DNA of 64,000 nucleotides from Flavobacterium sediminis (GCF_003148385.1 NZ_CP029463.1:2914001-2978000), one strand, 5' to 3'; positions 38,677-48,126 are shown, counted from the first letter of the stretch. The notes: generated by a model not told the origin, from the sequence alone. Numbers and translations: made by a program.

Positions 38677-39716
38677 ATGAAAAATAGAATTTTAAAAAGA
38701 ATTACTGTTGCTGTTGTGACTGTATTTATCTTAGCTGTACAATTTTCTTGTTCAGATAGTGATCAGGATAATAGAGGGGGATGGTAAATCCTCCGGTCAT
38801 AACAAGTGTAGTTTTGGCTAGTGATCCTGATTTAGAACCAGTTACTCAAGCGCAAGGAGGAACAATGGTCATTATTAGAGGATCTGGTTTTAACACGTTG
38901 AAAAATGTGTACTTTAATGATTTTGATACTTATTTCAACCCGGCAATGGTTACAGATACTGAGATTTTTGTAGCCATCGATATGGAGACACCTTATGAGG
39001 AAGATGCTCCTCAAACATTAAAAGTGGTGAATAAAAACGGAGAGTTTGTGTATCATTTTGTTGTAGCCCCACCAGCTCCGATTGTAAAAAGCTTTCAGCC
39101 GGTAAATGCTGTTGAAGGGGATCAAATTACAATTTACGGGAACTATTTCATAAACCCTACAGTTTCATTTGATGGTGCTCAGGCAACTGTTGTGTCTAAT
39201 ACTTTAACAGAAATTGTAGCTGTAATGCCGGCTAATGCACAGTATAAATATATTACAGTTGAGACTATTTCAGGTACAGCCTCTTGGGGTACAGCTGTAG
39301 GGACAGCAATTTACGATGACAATTTTTATGCACCTTGGACTATAGAAGCCTGGAATAATCATGTGTATGTTACTGATTTGGCAAATGCTTTTCAGGGAAC
39401 TACATTTTTCAAAAAAGATATCCCGGGCTGGGATAATATTCAAGGAAACTGGGATTGGGACGATCAAATCTCTCAATATACCGGTATTAAATTTGCCGTT
39501 CGTTCAGATACTCCCGGAAAATTGGTTTTCATTTTCAACGGAAGTAACTGGGGAGATAGTAATTTCGCATTCGATACAACAACGGAATGGACAGAAGTGA
39601 GTTTTACTTGGCAACAGCTAAATAATGCAGACCACGTTCAAAATATCACTTTTCAAGAGTTTACAGGTGAGACACATACCTATTATTTTGATAATATTAC
39701 ATATACTGTTGATTAA
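38677..39716 (+). CDS. Surface glycan-binding lipoprotein with IPT/TIG domains, frame broken once
   Basis: About 346 residues. The 36-codon first frame (38677-38787) gives a lipoprotein signal (VFILAVQFSCSDSDQDN) and stops after five G at 38776-38780. With six, it continues RGGMVNPPVITSVVLASDPD. Two IPT/TIG modules follow (about 40-135 and 135-215: MVIIRGSGFNTLKNVYFND, NAVEGDQITIYGNYF), then a C-terminal beta-sandwich rich in Trp/Asn (GNWDWDDQISQYTG, TYYFDNITYTVD), the likely mannan-binding site. This is the SusE/F-position protein. Ended by the terminator at 39747-39776. Confidence 0.85.
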
Positions 39717-39746
39717 TAGATACCTATTTGAATTAGTTATTAATAA

Positions 39747-39776
39747 AAGCATCTTGATCTTCAAGATGCTTTTTTA
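39747..39776 (+). terminator. Intrinsic terminator after the susCD-SGBP operon
   Basis: Stem AAGCATCTTGA / TCAAGATGCTT with a TCT-type loop followed by T6. Confidence 0.8.
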
Positions 39777-39788
39777 AAATTATTAAAG

Positions 39789-41008
39789 ATGAATAAAAAG
39801 AGCGTTATTTTATTGGTATTTCTGCTTTCAATGACTTTTATGCAAGCACAAAAGTTTATTGGTTTAGCTAAACAACCGCCTATGGGATGGAACTCGTGGA
39901 ATACTTTTGAAATAAACATAGATGAAAAATTAGTAAAAGAAACCGCTGATTTGATAGTTTCAACAGGAATGAAAGAGGCAGGCTATGAATACATTGTATT
40001 GGATGACGGTTGGATGACAAAAGAAAGAGATGAAAACGGTGATTTGGTGCCTGATCCTTTAAAATTTCCTAGTGGAATGAAAGCTTTAGTCGAGTATGTT
40101 CATGCAAAAGGCTTAAAATTCGGATTGTATAATTGTGCAGGAACTCAAACTTGTGCGGGCTATCCAGGAACACGAGGATACGAATACCAAGATGCTCGTT
40201 TTTATGCGTCTTTAGGAATCGATTTTTTAAAATACGATTGGTGTAATACAGCAGGAATAGATGCTAAGGAAGCGTATACGACAATGAGTAAAGCGCTTAA
40301 AACAGCCGGAAGACCTATTGTTTTTAGTCTTTGTGAGTGGGGGATAACCAACCTTGGGAATGGGGTGAACCGATCGGGAATCTGTGGCGCATTTCAGGAG
40401 ATATTTACCCGTGCTATGATTGTGAATACGTTCACAAAGAAGCAGCAGAGCCTTGGTCATCTTGGGGATTCTTTAAAATAGCAGAAATGCACAAAGGAAT
40501 TCGCCAATATTCAGGACCAGATCATTGGAATGATTTTGACATGCTGGAAGTCGGAAACGGAATGAGCTATGAAGAAGATAAAAGTCATTTTACATTATGG
40601 TGTATGGTTGCTTCACCGTTAATTGCCGGAAATGATTTCAGAACGATGAAAAAAGAAACCCTTGAAATTCTGACAAATAAAGAACTGATAGCAATAAATC
40701 AAGATAAACTGGGAATACAAGGTTTTAAACATAGTGAAGAGAATGATCTGTCAATTTGGGTAAAACCCTTAGAAAACGGAAATTGGGCGATTAGCTTTTT
40801 TAATAAGAGCGATACAGAGCAAACGATAAATTTTGATTGGAAAGAACATCAGATCAAAGATGAGCTAAATGATTTAGAACTTTCTTTCGTTAAAGAAAAC
40901 TATCAGATCAGAGATGCTTGGACGCATAAGGATTTGAAAACAACAAAAAAAGTGTTTAAAGCATCGATTAAATCACATGATGTTATTACTTTAATTTTAA
41001 AAAAATAA
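39789..41008 (+). CDS. GH27 alpha-galactosidase, frame broken once
   Basis: About 407 residues with signal peptide ending TFMQAQ. The GH27 start QPPMGWNSWNTF is followed by YIVLDDGWM, GLYNCAGTQTC and FLKYDWCN (nucleophile Asp). The first frame stops after SLCEWG. The second continues DNQPWEWGEPIGNLWRISGDI, SGPDHWNDFDMLEVGN (acid/base Asp) and LIAGNDFRTMKKETLEILTNKE. Five G at 40339-40343 should be six (TGG GGG GAT). It removes galactose side chains from galactomannan. The GH5 gene follows after 4 bp. Confidence 0.92.
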
Positions 41009-41012
41009 TAAG

Positions 41013-41975
41013 ATGAGGTATTTTGTTTTTTGGTGTACTTTTTTCTTGACTACAGTACAGGCTCAGTTTGTAAAAAACAATGGTGCTTTGCAAGTTGAAG
41101 GAACCCAGTTGGTTAATCAATATGGTAAACCGGTAGTGTTAAGAGGAATGAGTTTCGGATGGCATAGTTTTTGGCCCCGTTTTTATAATAAAAAAGCTGT
41201 AAAATGGCTTAAAAAAGATTGGCATTGCAATGTGGTAAGAGCTGCTATGGGTATTGAAGGAGGAGACGAAAATAAGACTTACAAAGATAATCCGGAGTTT
41301 GCCAAGGCTAAGGTCAAAGCCGTGATAGAAGGCGCTATTAAAGAGAATATTTATGTAATCGTTGATTGGCATAGTCACAATATAAATTTGGAAGAAGCTA
41401 AAGAATTCTTTGCAGAAATTGCTAAAGAATATGGTAAATACCCAAATATTATCTATGAAGTTTTTAATGAACCGGATGAAGAGAGTTGGGAGGAAGTGAA
41501 AACCTATGCTGAAGAAGTTATTGCAGTGATCAGAGCAATTGATTCCGATAATGTTATCTTGGTAGGGTGTCCGCATTGGGATCAGGATATTCATTTACCG
41601 GCCGCAGATCCTATCAAAGGGTATAAAAACCTGATGTATACAATGCATTTTTATGCGGCGACTCATGAAAAATGGCTACGAGATAGGGTAGATGCAGCTA
41701 TGGCAAATGGTTTACCTGTTTTTATTTCTGAAAGTGCCGGAATGGAGGCTACCGGAGACGGTCCTTTAGATTATAAATCATGGCAGGAATATATCGATTG
41801 GATGGAAAGCAAAAAATTGAGCTGGATTACATGGTCGGTTTCAGATAAAGACGAAACATGTTCTGTACTCCGAAAAACAGCAAAATCGGAAGGAAATTGG
41901 AAACTGTCGGATCTGAAAGAATCGGGAGTTAAAATAAGAGAAGTTTTAAGAGAATTGAATAAAGAGAATTATTAG
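41013..41975 (+). CDS. GH5 endo-beta-1,4-glucanase-like enzyme
   Basis: 320 residues with signal peptide ending TTVQAQ. The GH5 cellulase-type barrel shows GKPVVLRGMSFGWHSFWPRFYNKKAVKWL, VIVDWHSHN, IIYEVFNEPDEESW (acid/base Glu), MHFYAATH and VFISESAGME (nucleophile Glu in SES). This resembles subfamily 2 (BglC/CelA type) rather than the mannanase subfamily 7. It could cut glucosyl linkages in glucomannan or cello-oligosaccharides. Directly after GH27 and ended by the hairpin at 41987-42018. Confidence 0.9.
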   Translation: MRYFVFWCTFFLTTVQAQFVKNNGALQVEGTQLVNQYGKPVVLRGMSFGWHSFWPRFYNKKAVKWLKKDWHCNVVRAAMGIEGGDENKTYKDNPEFAKAKVKAVIEGAIKENIYVIVDWHSHNINLEEAKEFFAEIAKEYGKYPNIIYEVFNEPDEESWEEVKTYAEEVIAVIRAIDSDNVILVGCPHWDQDIHLPAADPIKGYKNLMYTMHFYAATHEKWLRDRVDAAMANGLPVFISESAGMEATGDGPLDYKSWQEYIDWMESKKLSWITWSVSDKDETCSVLRKTAKSEGNWKLSDLKESGVKIREVLRELNKENY

Positions 41976-41986
41976 TTAAATAGATA

Positions 41987-42018
41987 AAAAAAGCCGAACA
42001 TTTTTGTTCGGCTTTTTA
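41987..42018. terminator. Bidirectional intrinsic terminator at the PUL right end
   Basis: AAAAAGCCGAACA / TGTTCGGCTTTTT stem with A- and T-tracts, between GH5 and the convergent ~490-aa gene. Confidence 0.85.
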
Positions 42019-42057
42019 TTATTTTTTCAATTCAAGACTAAGTTGAAAGTTATTATT

Positions 42058-43530
42058 TTATTTTTCAGCTAACTCTTTTTCTTTTTTATCATAGTAACCG
42101 AATAAATGGTGCGTTTTGATAATTTCAGCAGTACCGGATGGTACCATGGTTTCCCAACCGCTTTCACCGTTATTGATCATTTTCAATATTTTTCGGGAGA
42201 AGATATCAAGATTCTCTTCTTCATAATCCTGAATGTCGACTACTTTACCGTTAAATTTAAAGAATTTGTACAATTCTTTCATTCTTGGATATACTTTCAG
42301 ATTGTCGGAGTTGATGATGTTACCATCTTCATCTTTCATCGGATACAGGTAAACTTTAAGGTCACGGTAGAATAATTTACCGAAAGCCTCTAAAATACCA
42401 CCCGATAAATGGCGGTAATATTTTTCGTCAAAAATTTCAACCAGATTGCTAACGCCCATAGTTAATCCCATACGAGCTTTAGTATAGTTAGAGAAATATT
42501 CGACTACTTTATAATACTCCTGGAAGTTTGATATCATTACCGTTTGTCCTAAAGAACATAATAATTCCGCTCTGTCCAAAAAGTCTCTTTCGTCAATTTC
42601 CCCTTCTGCTTTTAAGTTAGAAAGCGTAATTTCAAAGACCACAAAAGTATTCTCTTCGTCTACTTTATTTTCACGAATAAACATGTCGTATGACTTTTTG
42701 TACATATTCATGTTTACTTTAGTAACCGGTCTGAAACTACCTCTAAGCGCCAAGATATTCTTTTTATAAAGAACAGCAGCCGGTAAGATATTATTTCCGT
42801 CAGGACCAAACATTACAGCGTCAGTCATACCGTTTTTAACCAATTGTAAACTCATTAATCGGTTGTCTACATTAGCAAAACGCGGACCGGAAAAATTGAT
42901 AGTATCTATTTCTAATTGATCTTTGTCTAAATGGTCATATAAATAACGCAATAATTTTTTAGGGTCATTGTGCTTGTAAAAAGCGCCATAGATCAGGTTA
43001 ACCCCTAAAATCCCTAAAGTTTCTTGTTGCAAACGGGCATCATTCTCTTTAAAACGGATGTGGAGAATAATTTCATTGTAATCTTCATCAGGTTCTACCT
43101 GAAATTTAATTCCGACCCAACCGTGACCTTTGAATTTTTTTGCAAAATCGATAGTGGCAACGGTGTTTGCATAACTGAAGAATATTTTATTAGGATGTTT
43201 GTCGCGTTTTAAACGATCTTCAATAATTCTCGTTTCGTGAGCCAGCATTTTTTTTAACCGACTTTCTGTGACGTAACGACCGTCTTCTTCAATGCCATAA
43301 ATGGCATCACTAAAATCTTTATCATATGCAGACATGGCTTTGGCAATGGTTCCTGAAGAAGCTCCTGCTCTGAAAAAATGACGGACAGTTTCCTGACCAG
43401 CTCCGATCTCGGCAAAAGTACCGTAAATATTATCGTTTAGATTAATTCGTAAGGCTTTGTCTTTGATGGATGGAATTTGTTCAATTTCCTTGTCTCCTCG
43501 TAGTTTAATATCGGTAACCATGCTTCTCAT
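42058..43530 (-). CDS. Conserved ~490-aa soluble protein of unknown function
   Basis: 490 residues from ATG 43530; a TTG two codons upstream is not needed. No signal peptide or membrane helix. Recognisable stretches are NIYGTFAEIGAGQETVRHFFRAGASSGTIAKAMSAYD near the start and SNFQEYYKVVEYFSNYTKARMGLTMGVSNL in the C-terminal half. I recall relatives in databases labelled TonB-dependent receptor or nicotinate-nucleotide adenylyltransferase. The absence of a signal, TonB box, plug or barrel speaks against the first, and I see no HxGH nucleotidyltransferase motif for the second. A TAacTTTG -7 box lies at 43575-43582 (minus). Confidence 0.8.
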   Translation of the reverse strand: MRSMVTDIKLRGDKEIEQIPSIKDKALRINLNDNIYGTFAEIGAGQETVRHFFRAGASSGTIAKAMSAYDKDFSDAIYGIEEDGRYVTESRLKKMLAHETRIIEDRLKRDKHPNKIFFSYANTVATIDFAKKFKGHGWVGIKFQVEPDEDYNEIILHIRFKENDARLQQETLGILGVNLIYGAFYKHNDPKKLLRYLYDHLDKDQLEIDTINFSGPRFANVDNRLMSLQLVKNGMTDAVMFGPDGNNILPAAVLYKKNILALRGSFRPVTKVNMNMYKKSYDMFIRENKVDEENTFVVFEITLSNLKAEGEIDERDFLDRAELLCSLGQTVMISNFQEYYKVVEYFSNYTKARMGLTMGVSNLVEIFDEKYYRHLSGGILEAFGKLFYRDLKVYLYPMKDEDGNIINSDNLKVYPRMKELYKFFKFNGKVVDIQDYEEENLDIFSRKILKMINNGESGWETMVPSGTAEIIKTHHLFGYYDKKEKELAEK

Positions 43531-43613
43531 CTGCAATGATAATTAGGGAAAAATTTTAGTTTGTTTGTTTACGGCAAAGTTAATCAATTTGTAAAAGATA
43601 GCCTAATTATTTT

Positions 43614-43621
43614 TATTTTTG
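43614..43621 (+). promoter_or_regulatory. -7 box 6 bp before the MBL-hydrolase ATG (possible leaderless mRNA)
   Basis: TATTTTTG ends at 43621; the ATG is at 43628. A TTG at 43589-43591 lies 22 bp upstream, acceptable as a -33 element. The 6-bp spacing equals that at 13599-13613. Confidence 0.5.
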
Positions 43622-43627
43622 TAAGGT

Positions 43628-44400
43628 ATGAAAGAAGCAAAATTATACTTTTTAGGTACCGGAACTTCTCAGGGAATTCCGGTTATCGGTAGTGACCATC
43701 CGGTGTGTTTAAGTAAGGATCCTAAGGATAAAAGACTTAGAGTTTCGGTTTGGATCAATTCCGGTGATTTTTCTGTTGTAATTGACTGCGGACCAGATTT
43801 TCGTCAGCAAATGTTACAAAGCAAATGTAAACATGTAGACGCTATTTTGTTTACTCATGAGCATGCAGATCATACTGCCGGACTGGATGACATCAGACCG
43901 TTTTATTTTAAACAGGGGATATTCCGGTATACGGACACAAAAGGGTGCTGAATAATCTGGCACGACGTTTTGATTATATTTTTGAAACCGAAAATAAATA
44001 TCCGGGAGCTCCTTCTGTTACTCAGGTTGAAGTCAGGGAAGATGAATCTTTTACAATTAAAGACATCGTAATAGAACCGATCAATGCCTGGCACGGTTCG
44101 TTACAGGTTTTCGGGTACAAACTGTTGGATATAGTCTATCTGACTGATGTGAAACGTATCGATATAAGTGAGATAAACAAGATAAAAGGCTGTAAAGCTT
44201 TGGTTATAAATTGTTTGCGTGAAGAACCACACAATACGCATTTTAATTTAGAAGAAGCTTTAGATTTTATATCTTTGGTGCAACCTGAAAAGGCTTATTT
44301 AACGCATATAAGTCACATTTTCGGATTTCATGAAGAAATACAGGCTAAACTACCGGATAATGTGTATGTGGCCTATGATAATCTGGAAATTTCCTTGTGA
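43628..44400 (+). CDS. MBL-fold metallohydrolase (PhnP-like), frame broken once
   Basis: About 257 residues. The first frame shows LYFLGTGTSQGIPVIGSDHPVC, DFSVVIDCGPDFRQQML and LFTHEHADHTAGLDDIRPFYFKQG, with the HxHxDH zinc motif. It then goes out of frame at 43915-43918, where four G are present and five are needed for QGDIPVYGHKRVLNNL. The second frame has EPINAWHG, VYLTDVKRID and KAYLTHISHIFGFHEE, the rest of the metal site. It resembles the PhnP phosphodiesterase group; the substrate is unknown. Confidence 0.88.
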
Positions 44401-44445
44401 TGAGAAAGCATATAAAATAATAACAATAGAATTAATATATTACTG

Positions 44446-44943
44446 ATGAAAAAAAATATCATTTTATTCCTTTTTGTTTTTTCTTTTTTGATCAATGTAT
44501 TTCAATATGTCAATGCTACTAAAATTTTAGAAGCTAAAGAGCACGAGGTAGAAAGAACAAAAGAGCATTTAAAAATTGCCCGTGACTCAATAACACTGGT
44601 ACAATACAACGATTATTTTGATATTGAAAAAGATCAGGATGCACAAGATTATTTCTACAATAAAGATTTAGATTACCAAAAAGTAATGGCTAAGGTAAAT
44701 GAAGATTTAGTTTCCTTGAACACGAATCCAAAAGGAAATGCACTAGTACCTTATGAACCGATTGACGGTAAACCATTTTTAGTGAACAAAGCGAAGGTTT
44801 TAAATCACAGGTGGATCATTGCTGAATTCTCTAACGGTGATCTTTGGGGACAAATTCTGGTGAAGTATTTCTTCAATGAAGATAAACCGACTGATTTCGA
44901 AACGATAGAGACGGTTTTATACGAAAAGCAGAGACAACAATAA
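44446..44943 (+). CDS. Membrane-anchored protein of unknown function
   Basis: 165 residues: one N-terminal hydrophobic anchor (NIILFLFVFSFLINVFQYV), a short coiled-coil-like helix (ILEAKEHEVERTKEHLKIARDS), then a globular part with VNKAKVLNHRWIIAEFSNGDLWGQILVKYFF. No motif known to me. It follows the MBL hydrolase by 45 bp and may be co-transcribed. Confidence 0.7.
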   Translation: MKKNIILFLFVFSFLINVFQYVNATKILEAKEHEVERTKEHLKIARDSITLVQYNDYFDIEKDQDAQDYFYNKDLDYQKVMAKVNEDLVSLNTNPKGNALVPYEPIDGKPFLVNKAKVLNHRWIIAEFSNGDLWGQILVKYFFNEDKPTDFETIETVLYEKQRQQ

Positions 44944-45034
44944 GATTTCTCTATAATCGTATCAATTCTTTTCATTTTTAACCATTTAGGCAGAAAGTAC
45001 AATTTTGTATTTTTGAGACTAAACAATTGAACGT

Positions 45035-45793
45035 ATGAAAATAGTTATATCTCCGGCCAAATCATTGGATTTTGAAACGGCAATCCCAACGCAAGAGTTT
45101 ACTGAGTCACAATTCTTAGATAAAGCCAATAGCATTCAAAAAGTTTTAAAAAAGAAAAAGCCTAAGGATCTGATGGAATTGATGCACATTTCAGAAAAGT
45201 TAGCCGATTTGAATTGGCAACGCAATCAGGAATGGCAGTTACCGTTTACTCTTGAAAATGCACGGCAAGCTGTATATGCTTTTAACGGTGATGTATATGT
45301 CGGTTTAGATGCTTATTCAATTCCGGTTGAAAAACTCCCTGTTTTACAAGATAAATTGAGAATTCTTTCAGGTTTGTACGGTGTATTAAAACCATTAGAT
45401 CTGATACAGCCTTATCGTTTAGAGATGGGAACTTCATTAGCTGTCGGTACTAAGAAGAATTTATATGAATTCTGGAAAAAGAAAATTACGGATGCATTGA
45501 ATAAAGAGCTTCAAAAAGAGGAGCTATTTCTCAATCTGGCGAGTAACGAATATTTCAGTGCAGTAGATGTAAAAGTTTTAAAAGTTCCGGTCATTACTCC
45601 TGAATTTAAAGATTACAAAGACGGAAAGCTGAAAATGATTAGTTTTTTTGCTAAAAAAGCACGCGGCTTAATGGTTCGTTATATTTTGGATCACAATGTA
45701 GAAACACTTGAAGAGCTGAAAAACTTCAACTATGATGGTTATGCTTTTGATGCCAATCTGAGCAAGGGTAACACATTAGTTTTTACGCGATAA
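45035..45793 (+). CDS. yaaA: YaaA, peroxide-stress protein (UPF0246)
   Basis: 252 residues, soluble. Family marks are MKIVISPAKSLDFE, NGDVYVGLDAYS, LRILSGLYGVLKPLDLIQPYRLEMGT, NLASNEYFSAVD, KMISFFAKKARGLMVRY and a final FDANLSKGNTLVFTR. E. coli YaaA lowers free iron and limits oxidative DNA damage during H2O2 stress. A TAttTTTG -7 box (45008-45015) lies 19 bp before the ATG. The last 11 bp overlap the convergent hydrolase gene. Confidence 0.95.
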   Translation: MKIVISPAKSLDFETAIPTQEFTESQFLDKANSIQKVLKKKKPKDLMELMHISEKLADLNWQRNQEWQLPFTLENARQAVYAFNGDVYVGLDAYSIPVEKLPVLQDKLRILSGLYGVLKPLDLIQPYRLEMGTSLAVGTKKNLYEFWKKKITDALNKELQKEELFLNLASNEYFSAVDVKVLKVPVITPEFKDYKDGKLKMISFFAKKARGLMVRYILDHNVETLEELKNFNYDGYAFDANLSKGNTLVFTR

Positions 45794-46541
45794 TTTTTTT
45801 AATAAAACGAACACTTTCCCGTAGAACAAGTTCCGGATTTTCTTTGTGCACTGTATGTCCTGCCTCAGAAACAATAAGAGAAGCAGAAGGACCTTCTGTT
45901 TGGGTAACGATCTTTTTCACCTGTTCCGGAGAACCGAATTCGTCATTTTCACCTTGTATAATAAGGGATTTACATGATATTTGTCTTACAAAGTGTTCAA
46001 TGTTCCAGGTTCTATATTCCGGAGAAGTCCAGGTTTTTGTCCAGGCATTAAATAAAGCTTCCGTTTTGTCACCGTGATAACGTTCCAGTTTTTGTTTTAA
46101 AGACGTTGTCTTATAATTCAGAACAGCCTCCTGAATTCCTTTTAATGTAACATCTTCTACAAAGATATGTGCTCCTTGGGTAATGATACCGATGGTTTTT
46201 TCAGGGTATTTGGCGGCAAAGATAAGTGCTATAGATCCACCATCACTGAAGCCAAATAAAACAGCTTTTTCAATTTCCCGGAATTCCATCAGATCGGCTA
46301 AAATATCGGCTTCCTCTTCTAAATAATTTACATCTCGTTTTGAATATGAGAAAGGACAGGATCTTCCATAACCTTGTCGGTCATAGAGTAGTACATTACA
46401 GTGCGTCTGTCTGGCCAGTTGTTCAGGAAAATCCCGCCATAGTTCCATACAGCCCAGTGAGTCATGTAAAAAAATGAGAGTAGGCTGATCAGGATAGTTG
46501 GTTATTTTTTTAAAAGCTATTTGGGAAAGGTCTAAAGACAT
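45783..46541 (-). CDS. Alpha/beta hydrolase
   Basis: 252 residues from ATG 46541 (MSLDLSQIAF). The longer frame to 46568 would overlap the upstream gene and adds no family-like sequence. The alpha/beta-hydrolase fold shows LIFLHDSLGCMELWRDFP (oxyanion region), LYDRQGYGRS, AVLFGFSDGGSIALIFAAKYPE (nucleophile Ser in GFSDGG), IQGENDEFG (acid Asp) and VSEAGHTVHKENPE (His). Esterase-like; substrate unknown. Ten bp after a 60-aa membrane ORF in the same direction. Confidence 0.88.
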   Translation of the reverse strand: MSLDLSQIAFKKITNYPDQPTLIFLHDSLGCMELWRDFPEQLARQTHCNVLLYDRQGYGRSCPFSYSKRDVNYLEEEADILADLMEFREIEKAVLFGFSDGGSIALIFAAKYPEKTIGIITQGAHIFVEDVTLKGIQEAVLNYKTTSLKQKLERYHGDKTEALFNAWTKTWTSPEYRTWNIEHFVRQISCKSLIIQGENDEFGSPEQVKKIVTQTEGPSASLIVSEAGHTVHKENPELVLRESVRFIKKIIA

Positions 46542-46551
46542 TTTGATTCGT

Positions 46552-46734
46552 TTAAGATAACATGGCACCGCAAATCCCGGCTCCGATTAAAAAATAGATT
46601 CCCGCAGCAATGAAAAGCTTTTTAGCGGTAGACGGTTTCTTTTTTCGGATGATTAAGCCAATAATAACCATTAGAATGGCCGGACTGTGAAATAATAAGT
46701 AAATGATTATGATTAAAGAAAGTAAGCCTTCCAT
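46552..46734 (-). CDS. Small two-helix membrane protein (60 aa)
   Basis: 60 residues: two hydrophobic segments (LSLIIIIYLLFHSPAILMVI and AKKLFIAAGIYFLIGAGICG) joined by a basic loop RKKKPSTAKK. It lies between the radical SAM gene (6 bp) and the hydrolase (10 bp), which fits a four- or five-gene operon read from the Lgt-like gene. Function unknown. Confidence 0.6.
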   Translation of the reverse strand: MEGLLSLIIIIYLLFHSPAILMVIIGLIIRKKKPSTAKKLFIAAGIYFLIGAGICGAMLS

Positions 46735-46740
46735 AGCGAT

Positions 46741-48126
46741 TTAATTAATGAGGTTATCCAAAATTTTTCTTTTTTCATCCCGGTAAAAGAGATTCATGGT
46801 CTCAAAAGGAATTATTTTATTATCCTTATTGACTATATGAACGCAGGATTTTTTTATGGCTCTCACATCAAAATTATGAGCATCAATAAATTGCATAATG
46901 ATGATACGGAATAAATTGTCGTATCCTAAATCAGGCGCTTCAACAAACGGTAAACAGCACAACAAGGAATGCAATTTCTCAGAAGCCTTATCCGTAGAAG
47001 TTCCGGTGCTGAAAATTTCAAACATTTTTTGTTGTAAGGCTTCATCCTGCTCGTAAACAATAGTATTTTTACTGTTGTCTAACAGATCTGCCGGATTAAT
47101 ATAGCGGGTTAAAGGTAATACATTTCCGTTTAGTTTTAAGGCATATCCCATAACCAGGGCATCCGAATTGCAAGGAACAGGGATCAGGTCATCTGATTCG
47201 AAAACAGTAGTTTGTTCCAGTATTTTTCGTCGGACTTCGGTTAATGTGATACGATCGGTTTGTGAATCAAAGTTTTCCAGTCTTCCGGCAATTTGTGTAG
47301 GTTGAAAAGTAACACCTCTTACGCATTGTTGCTGAAGTGCAAATTCAATCACTTCTCCGATTTCATTGTCGTTCAGTCCTTTTTGTAAAGTAACCACCAG
47401 AGTTGTTGACAAATTGAGTACATTCAGGTGTTTCAGCGTCTGCATTCTCATTTTACTCAATTCGGCTCCCCGCATAGACTTTAAAACGACGTCATTAAAA
47501 GAATCAAATTGCAGATAAATTTCAAAATCAGGGGTATATGTTTTCAATCGCTTAGCAAATTCAAAATCCTTTGCGATAGCAATACCGTTCGTATTTACCA
47601 TCAGATGTTTGATCGGCAGGGATTTGGCATAATCTAAGATCTCAAAAAATTGTGGGTGTAGAGTAGGTTCTCCTCCGCTAATTTGAACAACGTCGGGTTC
47701 TTTTTCATTTTTTACAATCGTATCAAGCATGGTTTTCACTTCTTCAAGTGTTCTGTGCCTGCCATAAGTAGGAGAGGAACCTGCATAACAAGTAGGACAG
47801 GTTAAATTACAACGGTCGGTAATCTCAATTACAGTTAAACAGGAATGTTGCTCGTGATCCGGACACAAACCGCAATCATAGGGACAGCCATAATGTGTTT
47901 TAGTATTAAACACATAAGGCATTTCAGAGGGTTTATTGTAATTCCGGATGTTTTTGTAATATTCTTTATCATCGGCAATTAAAACTTTAGAAGCACCATG
48001 TTCCGGACATCTTTTTAACATAAAGACTTTTTGTCCTTCAAAAACAATTTTAGCATCAATTCGCTTTAAACATTCCGGACATAAGCTTAATGTAAAATCA
48101 TAGTAAGTATATTTTCTGACAGGCAT
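46741..48126 (-). CDS. Radical SAM protein of the MJ0619/tetraether-synthase (Tes)-like family
   Basis: 461 residues from ATG 48126 (a TTG two codons earlier is rejected). The N-terminal zinc-ribbon-like part has CPECLKR and LKRCPEHG. A second Cys cluster, GCPYDCGLCPDHEQHSC, leads straight into the radical SAM motif ITDRCNLTCPTCYAGSSP (C-x3-C-x2-C). QISGGEPTLHPQF is the GGE SAM-binding motif, and a late Cys pair is in LLCCLPF. This Cys layout is that of archaeal MJ0619/Tes, which forms C-C bonds between lipid chains. Its start overlaps the Lgt-like gene by 29 bp. Confidence 0.82.
   Translation of the reverse strand: MPVRKYTYYDFTLSLCPECLKRIDAKIVFEGQKVFMLKRCPEHGASKVLIADDKEYYKNIRNYNKPSEMPYVFNTKTHYGCPYDCGLCPDHEQHSCLTVIEITDRCNLTCPTCYAGSSPTYGRHRTLEEVKTMLDTIVKNEKEPDVVQISGGEPTLHPQFFEILDYAKSLPIKHLMVNTNGIAIAKDFEFAKRLKTYTPDFEIYLQFDSFNDVVLKSMRGAELSKMRMQTLKHLNVLNLSTTLVVTLQKGLNDNEIGEVIEFALQQQCVRGVTFQPTQIAGRLENFDSQTDRITLTEVRRKILEQTTVFESDDLIPVPCNSDALVMGYALKLNGNVLPLTRYINPADLLDNSKNTIVYEQDEALQQKMFEIFSTGTSTDKASEKLHSLLCCLPFVEAPDLGYDNLFRIIIMQFIDAHNFDVRAIKKSCVHIVNKDNKIIPFETMNLFYRDEKRKILDNLIN

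Noticed and set aside
34604..40343. Phase variation of SusC/SusD/GH27 by G-tract slippage
   Set aside because: Tracts are only 5-6 G long, all shifted by the same -1, and also hit an unrelated MBL gene. Systematic undercalling is simpler; kept only as an alternative.
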